In this document: in pieces, positions 1-9,502 of the stretch | Numbering within the stretch: the stretch's first letter is position 1 | Layout of the letters: every line of letters starts with the position of its first letter | Made by a program: the position numbers and the translations under genes | Notes under the pieces: generated by a model | Databases searched by the model: none | The model's input: only the letters and a program-made list of their open reading frames with translations | Told to the model about the DNA's origin: nothing | Source: Bryobacterales bacterium | Lineage (GTDB): Bacteria > Acidobacteriota > Terriglobia > Bryobacterales > Bryobacteraceae | Reading direction: 5' to 3' | Length of the DNA stretch: 64,000 nucleotides | Assembly (NCBI GenBank): GCA_003167495.1 | Contig: PMSX01000140.1 | Location: 1-64,000 of the forward strand

Positions 1-1
1 C

Positions 2-652
2 GAGAAGTCGGAGGAGCGGCGCAAACAGCTGGAAAGCAATTTGAGCGTAGCCGCCCGAGTGGATGACATAACCGCGCTGCGATCGCACCTTGCCAAGATT
101 TTACATGCGGTTCGCGACGAAGGGCGAAACGAGAAAAGCAAGGCGCAAGAAGTCATTGATGGCCTCGGTAAGCAAATTCAGCAAGTTCACAAAGCGCAGT
201 CGCGATTCATCTCCCACTTGCCCGGGCGCAACAATGCCATCGAGTATTTGAAGCCATTTTTGCAGACGGTTCCACCGCTGGCTAGCCTGCGTATGGCGAT
301 GTTCGCGGCCGATTCCTTAAGGGTGATTCGCGAACGGCACGGCGAAGAGGCGGCTAATTCCATCATTCAAGATCTGGCGGCAAAACAAGTGCAGCCGCTA
401 TTTCCCGAAGGAAAGGTGTTTTGCTGGTCGCCGAATGCCTTGCTGCTGGTCTGGCACAGTCAGGACGAATCCACTGCTCCGGGCGACATCTTGTCGCGTT
501 TGAAGCCGTCCTACGAGCAGCGGGCGTTCGTGGGCACGCGCGTGGCTGTCTTTAACGTCACATTGCGTTCGTTGGTGGTGCAGGTCCGCGGAACCATGGA
601 AGAACTTGCTTGGACGTTGGATCGCTTCTCTCGCGGAGGCGGCGCATGTTGA
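2..652 (+). CDS. Hypothetical protein, C-terminal part (gene starts upstream of the window)
   Basis: Open frame continues to the left edge (EKSEERRKQLESN precedes the called start); stop overlaps the ATG of the next gene. Confidence 0.6.
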   Translation, partial: EKSEERRKQLESNLSVAARVDDITALRSHLAKILHAVRDEGRNEKSKAQEVIDGLGKQIQQVHKAQSRFISHLPGRNNAIEYLKPFLQTVPPLASLRMAMFAADSLRVIRERHGEEAANSIIQDLAAKQVQPLFPEGKVFCWSPNALLLVWHSQDESTAPGDILSRLKPSYEQRAFVGTRVAVFNVTLRSLVVQVRGTMEELAWTLDRFSRGGGAC

Positions 653-2492
653 CTTCAACATCGCCGCTCGCCGAGACCGGATCTGCGGCGCTGAGCATGC
701 TCGCGCAAGGCTTGCCGGTTCACCGGACCCTGGAAGCAGTAGCGACGGTTGCAGTGCAATTGCAGCACAATACACGCTGCGCCATCTTATTGCTGAAGGA
801 TGACCGCTTCACGCTGGCGGCGGGAGTGGATTTGAGGCTCAGCGACCGGGCTTTGCTGGAACAGATTTCCGAAGTTTCAAGTCTCTCTGAACTTGGCTCG
901 TTTGGACATGCTCACTGTGCCGAAGTGAAGCCCTTATTGACGCAGGCCGCCGAGTTAGTCGGCATAATTGTGATCTTCGATTTCGTGTCTGCCAACGCCT
1001 GTGGGCAGGCAATTCGTCAATTAAATGAAATTTGCCTCATCGCTACCCTCGCGATCGAGCAAAAGAATCTCGTCGAAGAGCTCTCCTATCTTGTTCACCA
1101 CGATCCGCTGACCCACCTGTGGAATCGCGCCTGGATGGAAGAAGTGATCGCACGCACGCTCGAAGCCGCCTGCGAGACGGGCCGTTCAACTGGCTTAATC
1201 CTGATTGGCATAGACGCCTTTCGCCTTTTCAACGAGTTGCTCGGGCGCGAGGCGGGGGATCAGTTGCTACGTTTGATTGCCCAGCGGTTGACAGAAACCC
1301 TCGAGCCCGGCTTCTCCCTCGCTCGTAGCGGGGGTGACGAGTTCGTCATTCTCATGCCCAATCTGCATTCCCCCGCCAGACCGGGCGCGTTTGCTTCCCA
1401 GCTTCGTAGTTGGTTCGACAAACCGTTCATGGTGGGTGATCACGAACTGATCGTCCGTGCCAGTTTTGGCACGGCAACCGCCGGACCCGGCGAATATCTG
1501 GCGAGCGAATTGCAAAATCAGGCCGATGCCGCATTGCTCTTTGCCAAGCGCTGTACACGGGGCCGTGTCTCGTCCTTTTCTCCCGATATGGCCAAAGCGC
1601 CCCCGGAGCGTCTGGTCCTGGAGAGACATCTGCGTTTTGCGTTGCAGAAACGGGAGTTTGAACTCTATTATCAACCGCAAGTTCATCTATCCGCCGGGAA
1701 TTTAGTGGGCGTGGAAGCGCTGTTGCGCTGGAAGCACCCGTCATTGGGGTTCATTTCCCCTGCCAGTTTTATCCCTGTTGCCGAGGAAATCGGCATTATT
1801 GAGGAGATTGGCGAGTGGGTGCTGTATGAAGCGATTCGCCAGCTTGAGGCTGGCATAGAATTGGCCTCCGCAACCTACGCATGGGTGTGAACGTCTCTGC
1901 GCTCCAGTTCGCGCGTGCCGATTTCGCGTCGCTGGTGGCCAACCGCTTGCGGAATGCCGAAATAGAACCGCAGGAACTTGAATTGGAGATCACCGAGACT
2001 GCGCTGATGACGAACCTTGAGCGTGGCGCTCGCCAGCTAAAGCTGCTGCGCGCTTTGGGCGTACAGATTGCTCTCGACGATTTCGGAACCGGCCATTCGT
2101 CGCTAGCCTATCTACAGCAGCTGCCCATCGATCGGCTGAAGATTGACCGCGCATTCGTCAAAGACATCTCTTCCGCCGACGCACGCCCACCACTGCTTTC
2201 GAGCATCATTCAGATGGGCCTCAGCCTGAACTGTGCAGTGATTGCAGAGGGCGTGGAAACCGTCGAACAAGCAATTGCCATTTCAGCCATGAAATGCCAA
2301 GAAGCGCAAGGGTTTCTCTTCTCAAAGCCGCTTCCGGCCATGGATCTCTTACGGTGGGCCGCGTCCCGCTCAACCCGTTCAGCACTCCCTCCCACAACCG
2401 AGAACCATCCTGGACGTGCGCTTGATAGCGAAGCTTCGCTGGATCAAGCAACCACAAGCGAGGAAGTGTCTATGGCCCTCCCCCGACAGTAG
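646..2492 (+). pseudogene. GAF-like/GGDEF-EAL diguanylate cyclase/phosphodiesterase, split by a frameshift
   Basis: ORF 646-1890 has SGGDEF and EALLRW; ORF 1881-2492 continues with the EAL motifs NVSALQF, DDFGTGHSSLAYL and EGVET. A -1 nt indel near 1846-1851 explains the break (restored reading EAWHRIGLRNLRMGVNVS). Confidence 0.85.
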
Positions 2493-2561
2493 GGCTGGCC
2501 TCTCGGCCCACCAAAACCGACAAAGCCGCCACAGGCCAAGTAACACTAATCAGTTGTTTCG

Positions 2562-3173
2562 CTACTCCCGTCTGGCCTCGCGGCAGCGTGTCGCCAAAAT
2601 TGCCGCCACCAGTCCGCTGGCGAAAAGGGGAAGACTCGCCGGCTCAGGCACGCTAGCCGGCGTGTATGTATAGGTCACCTGGCCATCGACTGCACCGCTA
2701 AACTCGTTGCACCCGCTGGGCGTGGACGCCGATCCCCGGCACGCCGTGTGTCCAACGATGGTCAGATCGACATTCCCAGCGCTCTGGAAATCGCCAAGAT
2801 CCGCCGTCGGAACGGTAAAACTTCCCGTTTCGACTTGCTGGTCGCGGCCAACCATCTGCCCGAAAGTGATGGTAGTCAAAAGCGTACCTGTCGAATCTTC
2901 GATTTCGATCTCTGAAGAAAGTGCGGTTCCCTGTATCAATACGGCGCTGGAGTCAAAAGTAAAAACGGCTCCATCCAAGGTGCCCAGGGCCGGGTTAAAT
3001 CCGGGAAGCGCGCCCGTGACCGGATTGTTGTTTAGGAAATTGACAGAGAACACACCATAGCTGTCCTCGATGGTTGCGCCGATTGCCGCGCCGCTGGCCT
3101 GCCCCGAGAACACACAGAGCGCCGCGAGGCAACAGGGGGCGGTAATCGACGCGAAAAACTTGAACGACTTCAT
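2562..3173 (-). CDS. PEP-CTERM sorting domain protein
   Basis: N-terminal signal peptide and C-terminal VPEPASLPLFASGLVAAILATRCREARRE (PEP motif, TM, basic tail). Confidence 0.85.
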   Translation of the reverse strand: MKSFKFFASITAPCCLAALCVFSGQASGAAIGATIEDSYGVFSVNFLNNNPVTGALPGFNPALGTLDGAVFTFDSSAVLIQGTALSSEIEIEDSTGTLLTTITFGQMVGRDQQVETGSFTVPTADLGDFQSAGNVDLTIVGHTACRGSASTPSGCNEFSGAVDGQVTYTYTPASVPEPASLPLFASGLVAAILATRCREARRE

Positions 3174-3246
3174 ATTTTGTCCCTTTCAATGTGGAAAGCG
3201 ACAAATCGAGCCGGATTCCCTCGCCTACGCCTTAGAAAGCCAGGAA

Positions 3247-3909
3247 TTAGACGCCGTGTCTCTTACGTTCCAGGAAACTCAGCCAGGCGTCCATGCCAAG
3301 ACCGCGCTTGGCCGAGAGCTCAATGATCTCAATCGAAGGACGAATTTCGCGAATGTTGCGCAACGCTGTGTCGCGATCGTACTCGCACGCCTCTGCCAAA
3401 TCCATCTTGGTGATCACGGCGGCGTCGGCACTATTGAACATGGTTGGATATTTCAAGGGCTTGTCTTCGCCTTCAGTGACGGAAAGCAAAGCTACCCGGA
3501 AAGCCTCGCCTAAGTCATAGCTCGCGGGACAAACGAGATTTCCCACGTTCTCAATGAAAAGAAAGTCCAAGGCCTCCAAAGACCAGCCATCCAAATGCGA
3601 GCGAATCATGGTGGCTTCCAAGTGGCAGCGGCCATCAGTCTTAATCTGCCGCACAGGAGCGCCGCTTTGCGCCAGCCGCTTAGCGTCATTATCGGTTTCG
3701 AGGTCGCCCACAAGCGCCGCCACGCGAAACCCGCGCAGCTGCAATTGCGCCAATGTCTTCTCCAGCAGCATGGTTTTGCCGGTGCCGGGGCTCGACACCA
3801 AATTGAGTACAAAGACGCCTGCGGATTCGAATGTTTTTCGCATTTCGCGCGCGAGTTCGTCGTTCTTGTTTAGAACATTTTTCCGAATTTCGAGTACGCG
3901 CGTGCTCAT
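3247..3909 (-). CDS. hypB: Hydrogenase/urease nickel incorporation GTPase HypB
   Basis: SSPGTGKTMLLEKTL P-loop, VGDLETDNDA, FIENVGNLVCPA, ITKMDLAEA; start at MSTRVLEIRKN. Confidence 0.92.
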   Translation of the reverse strand: MSTRVLEIRKNVLNKNDELAREMRKTFESAGVFVLNLVSSPGTGKTMLLEKTLAQLQLRGFRVAALVGDLETDNDAKRLAQSGAPVRQIKTDGRCHLEATMIRSHLDGWSLEALDFLFIENVGNLVCPASYDLGEAFRVALLSVTEGEDKPLKYPTMFNSADAAVITKMDLAEACEYDRDTALRNIREIRPSIEIIELSAKRGLGMDAWLSFLERKRHGV

Positions 3910-3922
3910 AACCGATATCGTT

Positions 3923-4270
3923 TCATACTTCGATCTCAATCGAGCGAACCTCCAGCTCCTTGCCTTGCCGAATGTCGGCGCTGGGAGTGTGGCAAACCGG
4001 GCAGCGAAAGCTTTGCACGCCCGACAACTCCACAGCTTTATCGCAAGGCTTGCAAAAAATCACAAGCGGCAACTCTTCCACGATGAGCTTCGATCCCTCT
4101 AACAAAGTGTCTTGCGCTGCCAAATCAAAGCTGAACAGCAGTGCGTCTTTTACGACTCCGGAGAGTGCGCCCACGCGGAGATGGATCGCCGTGATCCTCT
4201 TGGCATTTGCGGCCTGCGCGGATTCGGAAACGGTTTCTATAATGCCGTAGACGATGGATAGTTCATGCAA
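3923..4270 (-). CDS. hypA: Hydrogenase maturation nickel metallochaperone HypA
   Basis: (M)HELSIVYGIIETV N-terminus, zinc site CKPCDKA...FRCPVCHTPSADI; probable TTG start placing His at position 2. Confidence 0.9.
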   Translation of the reverse strand: MHELSIVYGIIETVSESAQAANAKRITAIHLRVGALSGVVKDALLFSFDLAAQDTLLEGSKLIVEELPLVIFCKPCDKAVELSGVQSFRCPVCHTPSADIRQGKELEVRSIEIEV

Positions 4271-4706
4271 AGCGGCTACTTCATTTTCTCTAAATATTAT
4301 CTGGTGACGCCCCCGGCATAACAGCGATAGATTCAGTGGAGCATTGGCCAAACGATCAAATCCGGAGCCGAGCCGCGCCTGTAAAGAAGCGGTAACGACA
4401 GGCTCGCTTTGAGGCACTTCATCACACTCGCGTGCCACGGCGCATGCCTGCACAGCGGTGAATCAGGCTCGAAAGATTGAATGGTGCTTGTATCGCTTGT
4501 TCCAACGCTGCGCATTTGCGGCCTTGTCCGACAAAAATTGGACTTCGACACAAATTTACTGTAAAGTAAAGAAGGGTGAGCACTGTAGCCCATTCGTCAG
4601 GCGTTCTGAACTAAGGCAAATCGTCTGAATTTTGCTTTCTTAGAACTACCATTCGGGCTGAAACTTCAGACCCAGGGCGCGTTTCGCGCGCGATGAAAGC
4701 GGATCT

Positions 4707-5090
4707 ATGGTTTTTGCGTACCAAGGCTTCACCCACGAGTCTGGCAGACGTTGTTTCCTCTTTAACAGCGTTGAGGTAAACGTGCCGGCTATGGCCTTTA
4801 CCATTGAGGTGGATCTGCGCCTGTTCGTTCAATTTAAAATTCCCGTTCAAGACGGGCCGTCTTTCTGTCTTCAATTGCTGACCAAAGCTTCTGCGGATGG
4901 TTCGTCGCATCTGGATAAATTTCGTCGCTATCAAGTGGTTGGCGAAGACTTTCATCCCATGGTTGTCGAGCGTGAGAAGAAAGAAGCCGAAAAAACCTTG
5001 AAGTGGCGCGAGCAAAAGCGCGTCAGAACGGCCGCCATGATGCAATCCGCCCACGAAAAACAGGAATTGGTAGCGAAGAATGCCGTTTGA
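4707..5090 (+). CDS. Hypothetical protein (weak PilZ-like impression)
   Basis: 127-aa ORF whose stop overlaps the ATG of the next ORF; family assignment not secure. Confidence 0.4.
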   Translation: MVFAYQGFTHESGRRCFLFNSVEVNVPAMAFTIEVDLRLFVQFKIPVQDGPSFCLQLLTKASADGSSHLDKFRRYQVVGEDFHPMVVEREKKEAEKTLKWREQKRVRTAAMMQSAHEKQELVAKNAV

Positions 5091-5373
5091 ACAGGGCGCC
5101 CCGTCGTCCTTTACTGCCGTATCTATTCAAAACAACGCGCCCGACTCCTCGGGTGTCTATGGTCTCTCCAATTCGCGCGAATGGATCTTTATTGGAGAAT
5201 CCAACAATATTCGCGTTGCGCTGATGGAGTACTTGCGCGATGTCAACTCCTCTGGAACCGCTCGCCGGCCCACGGGGTTTAGTTATGAAACGGCTTCTCC
5301 TGGGAAGCGTGTTGCCCGCAAGAACGAACTGGTTCGTGAGCTAACGCCGGCCGAAGCCATTAGCCGCAGTTGA
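5080..5373 (+). CDS. Small hypothetical protein, GIY-YIG-like fold possible
   Basis: SGVYGLSNSREWIFIGESNNIRVALMEYL resembles the GVY..YIGES..LR..L..HL pattern. Confidence 0.5.
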   Translation: MPFEQGAPSSFTAVSIQNNAPDSSGVYGLSNSREWIFIGESNNIRVALMEYLRDVNSSGTARRPTGFSYETASPGKRVARKNELVRELTPAEAISRS

Positions 5374-5380
5374 ATTGCGG

Positions 5381-6961
5381 CTAATGCTTCCACATGGCAA
5401 AGCCATAGAGCGTATCCCCGGCGCCCACCACTAAATACTGCGCGCCGTCCAACTCATAGGTGATCGGCCCATTGCTAGGTCCCTGTCCCAGATTCGCATG
5501 CCAGAGTGCTTCGCCTGTCGTTGCGTTTAGCGCCACCAGGTTGTTCGATGGGTCTCCCGTGAATACCAGGTTCCCCGCTGTGCTCAGCACACCTGCGCGG
5601 ATACCGGCGGTCTCCCATTTGTGGCTCCAGCGGATCTTGCCGGTCTTATAGTCAATCGCCTGCAGCATTGATTCTGCCCAACCGCCTTGATCGTTTCCGC
5701 CCCAACCCTCCGGCTTGTCGTCATCGTCATAAATGTAGTAGACGCTATAGGCTCGAGTCGCATTTACATAGAACAAACCGGTGGCCGGACTAAAACTCGG
5801 AGGCGGCCAGTTCGCAGCTCCTCCCTGGTTGGGAGACACCAGCGCACCATCTGTTTGCGGCTCCTTCGCCGGGTTTGGAATCGGCTGCCCTTTCGCGTCA
5901 ACCCCCTTCGCCCAGTTGGTCTTGACATATTCGGAGGTGACAATGTTCTTGCCGTTCGTCCGGTCTAACACAAAAAAATAGCCGTTGCGGCTGGCTTGCG
6001 CCAGCAGTTTGCGCGGCGCTCCGTTAATCACCCCGTCGAACAAAACCGGCGTTTGCACTGCATCCCAGTCGTGCGTATCATGAGGTGACGGTTGGAAGTG
6101 CCAGACAAGCTTTCCGCTGTCCAAATTCAGTGCAACAATCGACTCCGTATAGAGGTTGTCGCCTTTCCGCCCTTTTCCCGCAATCACTGGCTGTGGATTC
6201 CCCGTTCCCACATAAACCAAATTCAACTCGGGATCATAGGTGCTCGGCACCCATGTCATGCCGCCGCCATGCGCCATCGCCTCCGCGGTCGGCCACGTCT
6301 TCGCTCCCGGCTCCCCCGGCTTTGGCACAGTCGACCAATGCCACTGTAAATCTCCCGTTTCCGGATCGCGCGACTCCAAGTATCCCGGAATGTCCAAATC
6401 GTCGCCGCTTACTCCCACCAATACATGATTCTTCACCACGACCGGCGCCACCGACGAATAGTAGAACTGGTCGATGTCACAAATCTTCTGATGCCAGCGT
6501 TCCTTGCCGTCTTTGATGCTGAGCGAGACCAGATTGCAGTCAGGCGTTTCGAAATAAAGCCAATTACCGTAAATCCCAACTCCTCTGTTGCCGAGATGAA
6601 TGCCACCCTTCGTCTCCCAAGAATATCGCCAAATCTCCTGTCCCGAGCGCGCGTCCACTGCCCAAACGTGGTCGGGAATCGTGAAATACAGAACTCCGTT
6701 AACCATCAACGGAGTCGCCTTCAGCGATCCTGCCGGTCCTGGGCCGGAGCCGCCAAGCCTGTATACCCAGGCGAGGCTCAAAGAAGTGATATTGCCGTCG
6801 TTGATTTTAGTGAGGGAGCTGAATCTCCTTCCTGAATAGTCCCCGTTATAAGTCGGCCACATATCGGTCGGCTGTTGCAGCAGTTTCTCCGTCGTCAGGC
6901 CCTGCGAAAAAGCACTGAACGATATCAAGGCCAAAACAAGTGAGCGTCTAAAATACTTCAC
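5381..6961 (-). CDS. PQQ-dependent dehydrogenase (quinoprotein alcohol/glucose dehydrogenase family)
   Basis: WPTYNGDYSGRRFSSLTKIN, W-motif repeats, WDAVQTPVLFDG, signal peptide. Confidence 0.9.
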   Translation of the reverse strand: MKYFRRSLVLALISFSAFSQGLTTEKLLQQPTDMWPTYNGDYSGRRFSSLTKINDGNITSLSLAWVYRLGGSGPGPAGSLKATPLMVNGVLYFTIPDHVWAVDARSGQEIWRYSWETKGGIHLGNRGVGIYGNWLYFETPDCNLVSLSIKDGKERWHQKICDIDQFYYSSVAPVVVKNHVLVGVSGDDLDIPGYLESRDPETGDLQWHWSTVPKPGEPGAKTWPTAEAMAHGGGMTWVPSTYDPELNLVYVGTGNPQPVIAGKGRKGDNLYTESIVALNLDSGKLVWHFQPSPHDTHDWDAVQTPVLFDGVINGAPRKLLAQASRNGYFFVLDRTNGKNIVTSEYVKTNWAKGVDAKGQPIPNPAKEPQTDGALVSPNQGGAANWPPPSFSPATGLFYVNATRAYSVYYIYDDDDKPEGWGGNDQGGWAESMLQAIDYKTGKIRWSHKWETAGIRAGVLSTAGNLVFTGDPSNNLVALNATTGEALWHANLGQGPSNGPITYELDGAQYLVVGAGDTLYGFAMWKH

Positions 6962-8025
6962 TTCAACGTCTCCAGAAAGGCCACAATGTCATGCATGTTT
7001 TTGTCGGTGTATTGATCGAGCAACTTAATATGAGTTTCATATGGGTCGCTCTTTTGCACCGTCAAACCCGGGGCCCGGGTCCATGATCGATACTGTCCAT
7101 CGCTGTCGCGCAAGGCAACCGTAAAGTCATCCATCCGCACTAAGTCGCCCGTAATAGATTGCCCGTCAGCCTGAGTCACAGTCACCTTCACTGGCTTAGG
7201 CCGCGATCCTCCCGGGCCGAATCGAGCATTCTGCGGAAAAAGAAACTTGAGTTGCAACTCAGGTGGATCATATTTGCTCGCAATATGCGCCAAATCTCCT
7301 GTTGCCGAGTGGCATGTGCTGCATTTGCCTTCGCCGTTGAAATACATCTCGCCCGCTTTCACGTCGCCGGTCAGCACGTTCAACGGCTTGCTGAACGGAT
7401 CGCGGTGCAGCGTATCTTGGAATCGCTGATGCAGAAAGTTTGCCAGATCCTGAATCTGAGCCGGATTCAAACTGCTCGATGCCACTCCACTCTGCATCGG
7501 GTGCCCTCTCTTCAAAAAAGGGCCGATTTCATTTCCATACCTGTCGTGCAGCACAACTAATGACCGGACCAGATCGCTTCCCTTTTGCCCCTCCGCAGCG
7601 TTCGGGTTCGCGCCGCGTGCTTTCGGGCCGTGGCAGTTGATGCACTCTCGAAAATAGATTGCCTTGCCCAAGTTGGCGGAGGCTTCATCCACAACGTGCA
7701 AGTCTTTAGGTCCAGCGGACAATCGGCTAGGTCTGCGGCCGGCCGCATTTGCAGTACTGCCATTTGGCGGCAGGGCCTTCGCTAGATAATCCACCACCTG
7801 GTTGAACTCGTCCGTTGTTCCTTTAGCCCCTTTCGAAATCATGTTGGAAACGACTTCGCTCCATTGATCTCGTGTCATGCAGCGGCCCAGAACAAGGTTG
7901 GCCGAATGACAAGCTCCGCATAGCTTCAAAGCTGTTTCTCTGTGCGGCCCGTCCGGCAATTGCGCGTAGGCCATCCCACCGCTGAGCCACAAGCTCAACA
8001 GCCACACGATCCGCGGTGTGCTCAT
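6958..8025 (-). CDS. Triheme c-type cytochrome
   Basis: Signal peptide; CGACH, CINCH and CSTCH heme motifs; 4-nt overlap with the PQQ dehydrogenase start. Confidence 0.88.
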   Translation of the reverse strand: MSTPRIVWLLSLWLSGGMAYAQLPDGPHRETALKLCGACHSANLVLGRCMTRDQWSEVVSNMISKGAKGTTDEFNQVVDYLAKALPPNGSTANAAGRRPSRLSAGPKDLHVVDEASANLGKAIYFRECINCHGPKARGANPNAAEGQKGSDLVRSLVVLHDRYGNEIGPFLKRGHPMQSGVASSSLNPAQIQDLANFLHQRFQDTLHRDPFSKPLNVLTGDVKAGEMYFNGEGKCSTCHSATGDLAHIASKYDPPELQLKFLFPQNARFGPGGSRPKPVKVTVTQADGQSITGDLVRMDDFTVALRDSDGQYRSWTRAPGLTVQKSDPYETHIKLLDQYTDKNMHDIVAFLETLK

Positions 8026-8033
8026 AGCTGTAA

Positions 8034-9473
8034 TCAGTGTCCTGCCCCCAGAGGCACCGACCGCAACGATTCCGCCTTGCTCAACTTCGGCCAAGCGAAC
8101 CCGTACACCGCTACCAAGGCAAAGCAAATCATCGGCACAATGAACCCACGCGACATGTCGAACTTGTCCGCAACGGCGCCCATCAGCTTCGGCAAAATCG
8201 CGCCGCCCATGATGGCCATCACGATGTACGACGACGCTCTTTTGGCACGCGTCCCCAGTCCGAAAATTCCTAAAGCAAAAATCGTCGGGAACATCACCGA
8301 CATTAAAAAATAGCTCAGAAAAACGCAGAACGCCGAGACCCAGCCGAACTTGCAGAACACCAGGAAAGTCGTTACGACGTTGAGTGCCGCGTACGTCCCT
8401 AAAACTTTGTGCGCAGAATACCTTCGCAACAATCCTGCCCCGGTGAATCGCCCCAACAGGAAACAGACGAAGGCGAGAGACGCCAGGTTCGAAGCGCCCT
8501 TATCGCTGATCGCAAGACCCCCGTTCTTGCCCGCAATGAGCCATCCGGACAGCCAGTTGTGCAAAAAAGCCGCGTTCGCCCCCAATTTGTTGAGTGAATC
8601 GTTCCATACTGCCGGAACGGATGGAATCTCCGTCGTCATGTAGTTGATGAAAAAACTAAAGATGCCCGCCTGTGCGGCCACATAAAAGAATTGCGCGGCA
8701 ATCGCAAACACGAAGTGGCGGTGAGACCAGATCGAATGCGAAACTTCGGGTGTGGCGTCGTCAAGATGGTAGTCGTCTTCTGTTTTGATATCAGGGACGG
8801 GAGCGAAATAGAATACAGCGGCAAGTATCAGCACCACTGCGGCAATGCCCACATACGGTACATACAGCGTCTGGCTCCCGGTACTGTGGCCCAGAGCGTC
8901 CGTCGGATAGAAGTACATGCCGCCCGCAATCGGGCCGAAAACCCATCCAATGCCATTGCACGATTGCGCCAAATTGATGCGTGTGGCCGAGTAACGCGGG
9001 TCGCCAAGCACTGTTGTGTAAGGGTTCGCAATCGTCTCAAGAAATGTCAGGCCCGTTGCGATGAGACAAACGCCCGCGAGAAATGCTACGAAGGCGCCAT
9101 TGGCGGAAACGCCGCCGGTCCGTACCATCTCACTGATGTACGTCGCCGGCAAAAACCAAAGACCGCCGAGGCCAACGATCAGCAGGCCCGTAATAATGCC
9201 GCCTTTGTAGCCGAGTTTGGTAGCGAGCCAGCCAGCTGGGATCGACATAAGAAAATATCCAAGGTAATGAGCGAACTGCACCGAGGCCGATTGCGATTTC
9301 GTCAAGTGCAGTTCGTTCTGGAAGTGCTTGTCCATCGTATCGATCAAGCCATTGCAAAATCCCCAAAGAAGAAAAAGAGATGTTACGAGAACAAACGTAA
9401 AGGCGACGTTTTGACCCTCGTTCGTGATGAACAGGCCCTTCCTATTGGCAACAGTGGTTGTTTCCATTTCCAC
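8034..9473 (-). CDS. Sugar MFS transporter, FucP (L-fucose:H+ symporter) family
   Basis: FVLVTSLFLLWGFCNGLIDTMDKHFQ and 12-TM pattern typical of FucP-like permeases. Confidence 0.88.
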   Translation of the reverse strand: MEMETTTVANRKGLFITNEGQNVAFTFVLVTSLFLLWGFCNGLIDTMDKHFQNELHLTKSQSASVQFAHYLGYFLMSIPAGWLATKLGYKGGIITGLLIVGLGGLWFLPATYISEMVRTGGVSANGAFVAFLAGVCLIATGLTFLETIANPYTTVLGDPRYSATRINLAQSCNGIGWVFGPIAGGMYFYPTDALGHSTGSQTLYVPYVGIAAVVLILAAVFYFAPVPDIKTEDDYHLDDATPEVSHSIWSHRHFVFAIAAQFFYVAAQAGIFSFFINYMTTEIPSVPAVWNDSLNKLGANAAFLHNWLSGWLIAGKNGGLAISDKGASNLASLAFVCFLLGRFTGAGLLRRYSAHKVLGTYAALNVVTTFLVFCKFGWVSAFCVFLSYFLMSVMFPTIFALGIFGLGTRAKRASSYIVMAIMGGAILPKLMGAVADKFDMSRGFIVPMICFALVAVYGFAWPKLSKAESLRSVPLGAGH

Positions 9474-9502
9474 TTGATACTGTATCGTTGACTGTAGGCG
9501 CT

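Noticed and set aside
8691-9491. 266-aa plus-strand ORF
   Set aside because: Antisense to the MFS transporter gene; no coherent protein features.
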